Shown: one piece after another, positions 35,875 to 49,100 of the stretch
Position numbering within the stretch: position 1 is the stretch's first letter
Layout of the letters: each line of letters opens with the position of its first letter
Assembly: GCF_902148855.1 (NCBI RefSeq)
Contig: NC_043962.1
Coordinates: 25,294,110-25,358,109, forward strand
Length of the DNA stretch: 64,000 nucleotides
Direction of reading: 5' to 3'
From: Sphaeramia orbicularis
Lineage: Eukaryota > Chordata > Actinopteri > Kurtiformes > Apogonidae
Notes under the pieces: generated by a model
Database searches by the model: none
What the model saw: the letters and a program-made list of their open reading frames with translations, nothing else
What the model was told of the DNA's origin: nothing
Position numbers and translations under genes: made by a program

Positions 35875-36870
35875 AGAGCCACATTAAATCAGTAACATCC
35901 TCAGCCTTTTATCATCTCAAAAACATTGCCAGTATAAAAGGGATAATATCTAAACCAGACTTGGAGAGACTCTTCCATGCATTTGTCTCTAGTAGATTAC
36001 TGTAATGGTCCACTCATAGGGCTCTCAAATCAAGCTTTAAAACAGCTGCAGTACATTCAGAACGCCACTGCATGGGTCCTGACTACAGCCACGAGGTATG
36101 CCCACAGTACTCCTGTTCTCAGATCTCTGCACTGCCTTCCTGTTTCTCACAGACTAGACTTTGTAACAGCACTGCTTGTGTACAAGTCTCTGTACTCTTC
36201 TCTTTTTTTAATTTTAACATTTGAATTTCTTAAAATTCTATATTTTACTCTTTTTAATATTTATTTTTGTCTATGTATTTATAACTTGTCTTTTATTTTT
36301 GTAAAGCACTTTGAATTACCCTGTGTATGAAGTGTGCTGATCCACGTGTATCAAACATATGGCTTGCGGGCCAAAACTGGCCCAAAACAGGTTCCAGTCT
36401 GGCCCACAGAATGAATTTGCGAAGGGCAATAATTACACTGAAGACATTAACAACCAACAGTCAGGGTGTAAACTCATTTTAGTTCCAAATGTCAACATTT
36501 TAACAATATTATGCCTGACACTAAATGTTTTGTGCCTTTGTAGATTCAGTGTGATCTGTAAGTTGTAATGCACATGTGTAAATGAGAAGTTGAGGCATAA
36601 TATTGTGAAAATTGCACTTAAAAAAAAGGAAATTTCAGGTTGTACAGGTTATTCACATTTTTGTAAATGTCATCATTTTCATATTTAATTTCACTTTTTT
36701 GAATTAAATTAAAGAGAAAATTTTGGAGTTCTCATTATTCAGAGGCTAATATGTAGTTAGTTAACTGGTACGGTCTGCTTGAGATCATATTGGGCTGAAT
36801 GTGGCACATGTACTAAAATGAATTTGATGCCCCTGTGCTATACAAATAAACTTGCTTTGCCTAGTAAAAT
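35875..36870 (+). mobile_element. L2-type LINE 3' fragment, interrupted by a hAT element
   Basis: Encodes pieces of an L2 reverse transcriptase C-terminus (DYCNGPLIGLSNQALKQLQY, TPVLRSLHCLPVSHRLDF, ALLVYKSL) and ends in GTAAAGCACTTTGAATTACC. The tail is split: TGTGCTGAT is at 36335 and the rest (GTGCTATACAAATAAACTTG) resumes at 36836. Confidence 0.8.
36344..36838. mobile_element. hAT MITE inserted in the L2 tail
   Basis: Starts CACGTGTATCAAACATATGG, a decayed CAGGGGTGTCAAAC end, and finishes TTTGATGCCCCTG. Flanks TGCTGATC and TGCTATAC are a plausible diverged 8-bp target duplication. Same family as 13511-14250. Confidence 0.75.
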
Positions 36871-37039
36871 ATAGGGATGCACAAGGGTTGAGACTGTATG
36901 TGTTTGTGTGTAAACTACGTGTGGAGAACCTCCGTGAACATCCACCCCTGTGTTATTAATAGGGACTCTACTAAAAACAAAGACAGTATATGTGCACAGT
37001 TTCAGTGCAGTGCCTGTAGTCCTGCAGCTACAGACCTGC

Positions 37040-37158
37040 TCTAAACCAACAACAGGCTCTCCCTCCTTCGTGCGTCATACGTCAACTCTTTAAACCCCGC
37101 CCCCGGCCTGGCTCTCACGCACCAGTTACGTCTGACCGTAAAAAATAGAAACTTCCAA
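37040..37158 (+). promoter_or_regulatory. Probable rsbn1l promoter and 5' UTR
   Basis: The sequence just upstream of the rsbn1l start turns GC- and CpG-rich (ACGTCAACT, CCGCCCCCGG, CACGCACC, TACGTCTGACCG) within an otherwise AT-rich region, and the CpG density continues through exon 1 to about 37650. No TATA box is obvious, fitting a housekeeping CpG promoter. A GC-box-like CCCCGCCCCC is at about 37095. Confidence 0.5.
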
Positions 37159-37159
37159 G

Positions 37160-40100
37160 ATGGCCGAGTCCGTGGACTCCATGCATTTCGCAGCAAACAG
37201 CAAAACAAATTCCCCTAAACCCTTGACAGCTAAACGGCTACCGGAGAGTCGTCCACAGTCTTCCAGCGAAATTTGCCCTCCGCCTCCTAAGAAGGTCCGG
37301 ATAGAGGAGAAGAGCCTGAAGCACAGGAAACTGAACGGAGAGGTGTGCGCAGGGGAAAAAACACAACGGGAAGCAGAGTTGTGGGAGCCCAGCGAAATGG
37401 AGTTTCGGCCCGGCCAAGGCGAGTCACTCCTCCGCCGCCGCGGTGCCACAAGCTCCCGCTCGGAAAATCTTTAAAATCAGCAACTTCCTCGCCTCGCCTC
37501 CCAAAGTGAAAAAGGCTAAAGAGAAACGACACAAGGAAAAGGAGAAAAGCAGTGAAGCGCAGCGGAGTTCGGCCGTTGGTGTGGAGAAAGTCAGCCCCGC
37601 TAGCTGCCATACAAAGACGGAGAACGGCGACGTGAAAATGCTACAGAGAGGTAGGACAACACAGGCAGCCTGCTCTGCACTGCACTCCGCTAAAACAACC
37701 TACGAATACATTAAAACACTATCCGAGGCAGTCCCGGAAGACGATTTATTAAATTATTACACATTTTGCTGTATCTTAGGCCCCAGTATTTATTAGGCCC
37801 AGATGGTGATGTATACACGTGGAAATGTTTGTTCGTCAGTTTTGTACCTGAACATGGATGTAGCAGCATTTTACTGAAGTCTGTCCTCTAATTGACTTTT
37901 TTCAGATCATCGTGTTAAAGAAAAAGAAAGAGAGAGGAAAAAAGAAAAGAATAAAGAATGGAAAAATCACAAAATGCCACCTGCACATGACATTGGACGA
38001 GAAAACGGAGAGGTGATTTCTCCTCAGAAAGGTAGGAATAAAATACAACACAGACATTCTGAGGTGAAAAGAGTTTTAAAAATAGCTTTACATTGCTGAG
38101 ATGACAACATTAATGTACAAGCCATTGTATTAAACGTGCATGTGTTGCCTGCTTAATGGGAATTTTGAAAATGATGGTAGTATTTTCAGATAACTAGTAA
38201 GTTGAGTAAAACTCAAGGGGAATATATGAGGTATATTTGAAACATGTATATCTGCAGCTGTAATAACAAACTAGTTAAACAAAAGACATTTGTTTCAGGT
38301 AATCAGTGCTCATGTTCACATTGTAACAATCTAAGACTGCACCAAGTGTTTAAATGCTGTTTTTCTGTGCATGTTACACTCCTTCGTTACTGTGCAAAGG
38401 TGCTAATCTGTACAAAATCTTATTCTCCTTTACAGAGTTGAAGGAGAAGCCCAAAGCTGGTTCAGAAGAAGACCTCCTATTGAAGAAGCTCAAAAAGAAG
38501 AAGAAAAAGAAGCACAAAGATGGGGAGCGAGTGAAAGAGAGACACAGCCGACCCAAAATGTATCACCGCTCATGTCAGACCATATGTTCAGGGGTGTCTA
38601 TGGCTCTGCCCGAGTTCTTAGGTCGAATAAATGGGAACAACAACAACAACATCAGCAGCAGCAGTGGTCTGCTTCATGCCTCTGCATCCCAACACCACCA
38701 GGATCCCTCTGTTACTGCCACTACCTCCACTTCCATCCCCTCCATTGTCAGGGACAGGCTGGGCTACAACTCCCCGCTCCACTGCACCTCAGTGCCAGGT
38801 CTGCCTGGTCTGGAATTTGGCCATCTGATTCACATAGAGCAGCAGGCCAACGGGGGAGCGTCTGTGGTGCACGCCTACAGCGAGCAGCTCTCCTGCCTGG
38901 CTCCAGCCGACATGCAGCGCTTCGCAGAGGAGTTTGTCACCCTGTCGTTCAGTGAGGACGAGGCCCAAGCTGCGTGTTTTGTGATGGGAATCATCCACGG
39001 AGCAGCGTCCTACCTCCCAGACTTCCTGGACTACTTCTCCTACAAGTTCCCCAATGCACCAGTGAAGATGGAGGTGCTTGGGAAGAAGGACATAGAGACG
39101 ACGACCATGGTCAACTTCCACTCTCAGGTGAGATGTCTTGTTACATTTTTTCAGAGAGTCATATAAGAGGACTCAGCTGTCTGCTTTACTAGTGTGAAGT
39201 GTCATTTTGTTGTCTGGATGTATGAACAACACAGATCTGAAACATTGCTGCAGATTTTCATCTGTTTTGGGACCTACCTTTTTGTCCAGACAGTTCATAG
39301 GTGGGGTTTGTCACTCAGTCCTGAGACATCTTTGATCCTGTGTTCAAAGTACTGCAGAGTTCAAGTTGTCCTGTGGAGCTTTTAGCTGTAATGTTAATGG
39401 TCTCCCTTGTCTGATTGATAGAGATTATGGCACCTTCAGGCAACAAAGCTATGTTGTGCAGCAGCCACTAAAACTAATTTTAATAAGAGTGAAATAATCT
39501 GTCAGTCAGAAGTAAATATATAGCAGATCAGCTCATTAGGGACTAAACTGTACATCTGAAGTTAACTGTAAGTGTGAACCTTTTAGTGGTGTGGGTGTGA
39601 GGGGTTCATTGTATTGTTGGTTCTTTTCATATTTTCTTGCAGTTTTTTTTTTTTCTTTTTACTTTTGACAGAGTAGTCACACATCACATGCAGCAGGTGC
39701 AGGAGTGTTAGACGCTATCACTGAAAGCCATAAAATGTCAGTTTGATCATAATGTTGTTTTTTGTACTTTCACTGCTGCAGTGTTTTTCTTGTCAATAAG
39801 GGGAGAAAGGGGATATATTTTTATGTGATTTTATTTTATTTCTAAGTAATTGTTGTGCTAACAGGTACTTTATCTAAAATGATCTGTCAAAGATTTTGTT
39901 GGTTGCTTAGTTTACATTATAAAGAAAGCCTGAGGATGATTGGTCAGAGCCTGTGTTGTGTTCTACTTATTTAACTGATCAGCAATCCAAAATAACCACA
40001 CAATTAGCTGGCATGGAAGTCAAAGAAAAAGAAAGCTTTGGAAATTCTGCCCAAAAATTAGTTAAATGGTTTTTCATTTAGTAGTTGGGGATTTTTGTGG

Positions 40101-43100
40101 ACTAACCAGTATAATATTATATTAATTAATCCTCAGCAAGAGATATTCTCAATAGATTTTTCCAATCATAGATCAAAAAATGAAAAATGAGCCAAGACTG
40201 TGTATTAATTGAGGAACAGACTAAGCTTTGACTGGTGTGAAAAACAAAAGACAAAGAGGTATTTGTTTCTTCTGAAGTCATTTTTATTTTGATTCATTTA
40301 TTTTCAGTATCGTTTCCTGCTGCGGATGTTAATAGGCAACAAAAGTCTGAATAAGTAATGCACACTAAACTGTTTATATGAATAGGCTAATTACATTGGA
40401 TTTCTTAATATTATTTTTTTTATATTTGTTTAACTACAATCACATCCAACTACTGTTATGACATCTGATCTACCCCAGGCAGTGGCTGGATAAATAATAT
40501 TTCTACAGTAAAACGGATAAGAGCATTTATAGTCATAAATGATGTTCCATGTACACTTCATGGTCACTGCATATACTGTAACATCCTTTAAACACAGATC
40601 AAGAGGATCCACTTAAATGCGGCAAACATAATAGAATTCAGGCCAGGAACCCCTTACTGGGAAGAAACAATTTTCCAGGGTCTCCTTGTTGATTGCACTG
40701 ATATTCCAAGCGCTTTGTAATCAGATATTGGTTCAGCTTGTATGGCATCATGGCTTCATCTGCTACCAACATAAGGCAGATGGTGGATTTCATCCTGTTG
40801 CTGTTCTCAATAAAACCAAATGTAGAATAACTGTGAGCTTATTTTCTTAATTTAGCTGCTTTGGACTCGGTGTCTGTAGATGATGGTGACTGAGCTGATG
40901 TTTCAGACGCATCCAGAGAATTGTTCGGTGCACTGCGAGTTAAGGAAGTGATTGATTCATAGCTGCATTTACTGTTAGACGTGTCAGAATAATTTCTCCT
41001 GGCACTTTACTTGTGGGAAACTGAGTAATGGATACAGCATTGAATACAATAATTGCACCTGCAGAAATTTCAAGAGAGTGAGTGTGTTGATGCTTTATTC
41101 TCCCTAGAAAAGATGAAATTATTTATCAGATTAAAATGACTTTATTCTATCCTTTTTATTACTTGGTCGTTGATAGTATCTTAATTTGCTCTACCCTGCT
41201 TTAGTGCAGATCTTTGGGAGCTGTAAGAATCGGCGACCAGAATGAAGTATCATTATCTGCAGTTTTGTTACTGTTAAAAAGTCAGACATTTCCTTCAGTG
41301 TGTTGTGTATACTTTGTATTTCGTTGTATGTAATTTGCAGCATTTAGATCAAAGTTAGGCTGACATGCCGCCTCTGTTAGTTTTCTGTTGATAGTCTGCT
41401 GGTCGTAGGTTTGTTTGTATCTCCAGCTGCTCCAGTGGCGGTCACATCAGACTGTGGTTGGACTGGGCAGCTTCCAGGTGTGAGTGTGATTAGGGCGTTC
41501 CTTGAATAAACAGAGCTAAAAAGGTTTTTCAGGTTTAAATCTTACAGGTACAGATTTTTTCACACTGCATTTAATAGACCTTAACAGAGAATTTACCATC
41601 TTACATGTTTTTACTTCATCATGCGTATTTATTCTACTCCCTCCTTTTTTTCATTTTATTTTTTGCGTGTAGTTAAATACATTAGTCATTTAAATGCAGT
41701 TGCTGATGATGCAGATAATTAAAAAGCAAGGCGGGTAGTTATCATTATCATGTTATTTTGGTGTGTGACAAAACACACCAATGTAATGATGGTAACGAAG
41801 TAGACATAAAAGTGTTGAAGTTTAGGGTTTATAATATTTAGCATTAATGTTTCAAACCATCAACATAGGAAGGAAGTTGTGTACCAGAACATGCTTGGCT
41901 ACCAAAATCACTAACAGATGAACACATGACTGACTGGATACAAGTGTGAATCTCACTGTGTATCTGTATTATTGTATTGTGATTTTTTTTTCTTTCTTGT
42001 TGGTGAAAAGAAGATTGTTGAATCATCTTCATGTGATGCTTATAGCTCTGTTAGCTTAGCTCTCTTTTTAGACAGAAAACAGCCATAATAAATCCAAAAA
42101 TTACCTCAGTTTTCTGTATGGTTTGTGTTGTCAATAGCTGCATGAAAGAACTGTTTGGAATCATCCAAACAAGGCCAGAGCTGTCACAGTTTACTCTGAT
42201 GCGTGGATCAGCAAATGATGAACTTATCAAAGATAACATCACAATAACTTTTTACTTTTATAATTAAACTCACTGTTGGAGAAGAAACATTGCCATTTCC
42301 ACATCAAACTGTGTTCAGTGGTGAAAACAATGGTAATGCTTTTATTTTTATCACTTTGGCTACATTCACACCACAGGCAAAAGTGGACCAAATCTTTTAT
42401 GCTTATATGTGACCCATATCTGATTTTTAAAATGTATGTATTTATTTTCATCACAGTCTGAACAATACGAATATATTATTTTTTTCAAATCAGACCCAAG
42501 CCACTTTCATATTGTCGTAAATCGGATACATATCTGATGTTTGACAGTGTGACTTCAGTCTGTATGGTCATTTAGCATTTAATCTGACATTTATGTAGTT
42601 GAAATGCAACAGACATCACAATTCTGTGCCAGAGGAGGTGGGACCAAGATCCATATTTACTTCCATAATCACACTGTGTATTGCGTGTGATGTCACATCT
42701 TTTTCTGCAGATGCATCTCACTTCAGGGCCATAGACTATTCACACATGAGTCTGATGGCAGTTGCATTTAAATTATAATGTGAACAACCATGCAAAAAAA
42801 AAAATCAGATTTCAGCAGAAAATCAGAATTTAGCATAAAGACCTCCAGTGTAAATGTAGCCTTTATCGCTTTATTGGAATTTTTCTCAGTGATTCTCATC
42901 CTCAACAGCCTTAGACCATTAATTTTCATGACCTTGGTAGACCGGCAGACTGACTCACTACTCCCTCTAGTGGTCACATACACTCATAGTAACATATAGG
43001 CCGTGGCTGTGACTAGATAAAGCACATATATCTGCAAATTAGTACAATGACATTTTTGACATATATATTCTACTGGTAATTTTACATAATATTAGAATAC

Positions 43101-46100
43101 TTGGGCACACAAGTGTGTGTCAATAAGCAGAAATACTACATATAGCTCTGCCTGCTGTGCACTTACGTTAAATGGAAAAAAATGGCAAATAATTGTCCAC
43201 AGCTAGTCAGAAACTTTCGTTAAAAAATTATGAATGAAAAATTTTGTTTGGATGAACTTGGAAATGATATTTATCTGTAGATAATAGTTCTGAATGATGA
43301 AAAATCTGAAAAGTGCTATGGTGATGTTGACTTGTGATAAAGAAAGAAAATGTGCATGGCTAAATGGACTGGTTAATCTGAGGGTCACTGATGGCTGGTT
43401 TACCACCATATACAAATGTTGATAAACTGATGTCTCATTCATCATGTTAATTAAAACTGGAAATCTGTGTATTTTCATATTGTGATTACAATTAAAATGC
43501 AATGTACCATGAACTATTAGATTTAAGACAATATAGCCTAACTGAAGGTTACTAGTAGTGGACACTGTAGGCTTTGCTACATATGTTTTGTAAATTAGAT
43601 CCTTGTTGTATATAAGTCATTGAAATAGAAACACAAAGTAAAGCATTACAAAGATCTTGGAGTTCATATCTTGCATATATAAATGTTTCTGAGCCAGTGT
43701 AGAGGATCACCTGCAGGCTTCTTGACATGTTCTATGCTCCGTTGAAGTGGACATGGCCAAGTTGATATTCATTCAACTGTGCTTTGACGTCTGGTATTCA
43801 GCCTCTGTAACACAAACAGGTGAAGTTTGTGAACATGAGCTCTGACGTTGTCTTTGTCTGTCACACTTTGGTGACTACAGTGATGGTGTGTTGGGCTCTG
43901 AATCTTGTGAAAATGCAGATGACCAAAACGGGAATACTGTGCCTGAATGCCTCCTGTGTATGTCCAGAACATCATGCATAACACAGTATAACGTATTTGG
44001 TGTTAGTTCAGCAAGTAATTGTGTTTATGTGAAAGGCCTATTTCTCATTGCATTTTATTTTATATACTCATCCAGTAAAGGCACTTAATCATATGTGATA
44101 ATTTCTCACCTTAAAAACTTTAAATTACTATAAATAGTGTTAAAAATTAGTCAAATGCCTAGCTGTCTAGCCAAATGTTTGTACTGTACTGCAGTATGTT
44201 TCAAGGTAAGGCTTATTATACTGTTAAGAGAGCAAAGAATATAAAACATTTTAATTCCATCATGTATACAGGGCTCCAGAGTAACCTTTAGTTCAAGAAG
44301 CACTGGTGCTCCTAACTGAATTTTTTAGGAGCACCAGCACAAAGTTTAGGCACACCATTTAAATCAACACACAACATAACACATTCATCTTTTTTCCCTC
44401 TGAAGTGTATTACTGATAAATGCTTTAGAAATAATAAGAACAATACACAGTAAAACAATGTGTTGTTTTATTTTGTCATCAATGAAAAATTCACAGCATC
44501 AAATATTGTAGGAAGAGGGAAAAATCATTAACTTAAGTTGTTAAATATAGCTTTTTTCAAATATAGACACCAAAAGCCCTCCGTGTGCCCTGTTATTAGA
44601 GAACACCCCCCTGTGGGCCACAAGGAGGCATATCTGTTGGTCAGCCCTTGAAGTTGGGCCTTCTAGCTCTTTTACCCTGATGGAGCCACATCTGTACAGC
44701 CTCACTGGCATCAAACTCCTTCAAGCTAGTTCCCTCAAGATTTATTCTAATCAGGTTCTCAACTGTGTCCACATGCAGGGATCCTCTAACACCAGATTTA
44801 ATCCTCTTCTGTGCTCAGAATCCCCTTTCACACACAGCAGAGGATATGGGGAGGATGATCATGATGTGCACAAGATATAGAATATTTTACGAAGAATGAA
44901 AAAAAAATAGTTTAGATTTGATTTGATAAAGAAGTCACCATTTCTAACAAAACGTTCATTTATTCATTTATTTATTTATCTACCCTATAATCTAAACAGT
45001 ATGGCTCCTTGGTTAGCATTATCTCCCAAAGTTACTGGTAGTATTTGTCCATATAGTTTCTGGAGATGAACCCTCTGTATTATTTTTACCCCCATTAACT
45101 GTTATTTTAAATATCCAAATAAAATGACATTTACTATAGTAAATGATAAATAAACAACAGAAATCTCAAGAAAAACTTCAGGACAACTTGAGGGGTACAT
45201 TTTATATATAGATGTATAAAGTAATTATATTTTTTAAGATATATGTAGCAGTGTTATTGTAATGGGGTATAGTTAGCATGGGGGTAAATTTCGTACAGCT
45301 TGAATATAAATTCAGCATGTAATAGTAATAGATCTCCTCAGTTGAAGGAACGCAAGTACTAGTATGCAGCAACTCATCTCAAGTTGATCACGATAAACAA
45401 ATCCATCTTATATCATGTATACTGGAATTTGCAATTAACAAGTACTGACTGTAATTGTAAGAGTAAGACAGAATGCAAACTAATTTACTATTTTCTTCAG
45501 AAAATCTGTGCAGGGGTAAATTCAGTACGACAGGTTTCCCTACCGGATGTTTACATCGAGAAGAATGTGGTTGCCCAACAGTTCGGAGCATGTGCATAAT
45601 TCTTAGGGGGTAAAACAATTACTGGAGTAAAAATTGTACGCAACACCGGACCTGGGACCCATGTGTAACTGTCAACGTCTGATGTTGCTTGGTTGCGAGG
45701 TCCTCACGTTACACACACAGACACAAATACATGCACTCCAATTCTCTCACAGACATACACACCCACCAATATCCACTCCCTCCTGGTTTTAAGGTGTTTC
45801 ATAGGCTGATAAATTAAAAAAAAAAAAGTCATGTTTTTGCAAGTCACGCTAGTGCGCCTAGTTTAAATTTAAGTCGCGCTGTCTCGAAAAATAGTCGCAA
45901 ATGTGACCAAATTGGTCGCAGTCTGGAGCCCTGGTTTGTAAGGAGGGCTTTCATTTGCTTCACAGAATGCTACAATATTTGAAGTAAAAATGAAACAGAT
46001 AAACAGCTTTATTGTTCAAACTGCAACAAAGTAGAACATTACTTAAAATGAAACAGGTATGCCAACTTAAGTATTGTTTCCTCTTGACAACAAAGTATTC

Positions 46101-49100
46101 TATTCATTGTTGTGAAGTATAAAGGTATGACTGTTAGTAAAAAGATTACACAATATACTATGAAATAATTTGCTGCCTTCTGAAGTTTTATAGCTGTTGT
46201 TTCAGCTATGGTATTGCAATGCACTTAAATGAAATTATAATCATGAAATGGCCCTTGTATATCACCTAGCACTGTGTTAATGAATGAAATATAAAAAGAT
46301 CAATAAAAATTAATTGAAGTGTTATTGCAGATAAAGTCTTAAAATGTGAGTATGCTCAAAATGATCAAAGTTAAATGTGTAAAACTACCAAATTTAAGCA
46401 AATTAAAAGTATAGCAGTTAATAAGTAAACAATAAGCTCTGCTCTGTCAGAAGAACACAAAGCATCATGCAAACAACTGAAAATGGTGCCATGAAGAGTG
46501 TGATTTGTGACCCAGTGAAATAAAATGTTACTATAGATGTTTGTACTGTTTCATGATATGATGTACTGTATATTGTCCAATACCAGAATCCTACATACTG
46601 TGTCTGCTGCAGATGCTCACACTGTGCTGTGACTGCGGACACGGTGTTACTATAGAGTTATCAAAGTGTGGGTTACTGATACCTGCTGGTCAAGGGTCTG
46701 ATCTGTCTGCACTGGGTCTCCTGCTGCAGGTGAAGCGGACATACTCCCAGGGAACATACCGAGCCGGGGCCATGCGGCAAGTCAGCCTGGTTGGAGCTGT
46801 GGATGAAGAGGTTGGAGACTACTTCCCTGAGTTCATCAACATGCTACAGGAATCTCCTTTCCTTGAGGTAAGTTTGTGTTTAACACCTGTGCTTGTGAAA
46901 CAGTGTGGGCATGGAAATATCTATCGAAGTTGTCTGACTGAATTTTCTTGTCCTGTGTTTGTGCAGCGGACTTTGCCCTGGGGGACATTCTCCAGTTTGC
47001 GTCTACAAAGCCCTACTGAGAGCGACGATGGCCCCATCATGTGGGTCAGACCTGGAGAACAGATGATCCCTATGGCAGACATGCCAAAATCACCCTTCAA
47101 AAGGAAAAGGTGGGTTCAGATAGAAAGTGTGTTGCAGTGCCCAGGTGTTATCAGCATCCTCATGAAAACCACAAACATGTTTGAAGTCTTGTACATCAGC
47201 CAAACCACATCTTAGATATTTTCAGTTTATCTCTTACCTGCACATGCTACTATGTAAGCGGATACATTTCATGCTCTGAATATATCTTGACTGTTGTGAT
47301 CAAATGTATTTCAGGTCTACTAATGAGATAAAGAACCTGCAGTATCTGCCCAGAGCCAGCGAGCCCAGGGAGATGCTGTTTGAGGATCGGACGAGAGCCC
47401 ACGCTGACCACATCGGTCAGGGGTTTGAGAGGCAAACTACTGCTGCTGTAGGTGTGCTGAAGGCTGTGCGCTGCGGCGAGGAGTGAGTACACACTGACAC
47501 CTTTTTACCCAAAATGCACCAGTACACTGTGGTATAAAATACACTTAGCACTTGTGTCTGCCCATAGACACATTCTACAGAATTGGTGCATACTGCAACC
47601 CAAAACCGGCAATTGTTTTTATTGTGAAACCTCACACGAAAGATGGTATTCTTTCTTATTCTTTTCTTTCTTTTTTATTATTTATTCTATTTGTTTTGTT
47701 TTGTTTTTTATCAGCTCGATAAGTTTCATTCCTTGGACTGAGACTAATGTTGCTATATCCTTGAGTAAATTGCTTACTTTGTAGGAAATGTGTTCAAGAA
47801 TCTGCAGACGTAGCTTCAGGGAACATCACTACCCGCCATCTATTTTTTGCACTCAAGAAAATGCGGGTGTTGCTGTGGGTTGTGGGTTGTTTGGGTCTGT
47901 GGAAAACAGTTCAGTACTGTGTTAGCTAACCAATCTTTGAGACTGGCTTAAAATAACCCAAAACATTGTCATAAGTAAAGCAGTCACAATCACAACTATT
48001 CACCATGCAGCCAGAGGGGACAGCAGAGAGAGGGGCTCAGGTTTCAGTAGTGACATAAAAATGCTAAATGATGCTTGTGTCTTTAAAGGTTACTGCAGTC
48101 TATAGAGTCTCAGTAGAAGGATTGAGGACATTGCATGCTTAAATGCTTCTTGAAATTGTTTCTTGTTTGTGGGGCAGCAGTTTGCACTAATTCAGTACAA
48201 AGGCCCAGGGACCTGCAGACACTTCTCATACCTCATGCTGTACAGCTGTGTTGTATGAGCTGTCTGTTGTGTTCAGGCTTTAATTACAAACAAACACTGA
48301 AGATGACCTTGTGTTTGTTCCATAGCAGTGATGCTCCTGCACGGATCACCAAAGATGTTGTGTGTTTCCACGCTGGAGATTTCCCAGATGTGGTCATGAG
48401 GCTGCAGCTGGACCTCCATGAACCTCCGCTGTCTCAGGTGGGTCAGATGTCTTCATCCTGTCTGGTACAATGCACTAATACACATGGGGTATAAATATCT
48501 TTTAGTATTTCTGCTTTTTAGCTCAAACATCTCATACTTGTAGACTTACATGGGGTAATTCATTAAGAGAAAATCTCAATGGTCAGCATTAGTTTTTTCC
48601 ACACAGAATTGAATTAATGCTTTGTTCCTGCCTCCACAGTGTGTACAGTGGATCGATGATGCCAAGCTGAACCAGCTTAGGAGGGAGGGGATCCGATACG
48701 CCCGCATCCAGCTCTACCACGATGACATCTACTTCATTCCCAGAGGAGTCGTTCACCAGTTCAAAACGGTGTCTGCTGTTTGCAGTCTGGCCTGGCATAT
48801 CCGACTTAAACAGTACCACCAACAAGAAGAGGAAGAGAAGGAGGAAGTGGAGGAGATGAAGGAGGAGGAGGAAAAATTAGATCTTAAAGAAGTAGCATTT
48901 CAAATCAAAGAAGAGGAGGACCGTGACGATATAGAGGAGATGGAGCATGACCCAGGAGCTCAGACAGTGACAAAGCTGGAGGAAAACGATGCTGAAAAAC
49001 GGGAGGGGCTCCTTCTACAAGCTCCAGTGCAGATTTTTAAAGAAGAGGAGGATAACAAAAAAGCTGAGATGAAGGACTTGTCAACTGCAGCGCCTCCACC

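Larger units (their letters stand above)
39128..46729 (+). other. rsbn1l intron 3, 7.6 kb
   Basis: Apart from the MITE at 42358 and the hAT element at 44269 I see no exon, RNA gene or conserved block in this intron. Other open frames here are short and unsupported. Confidence 0.6.
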
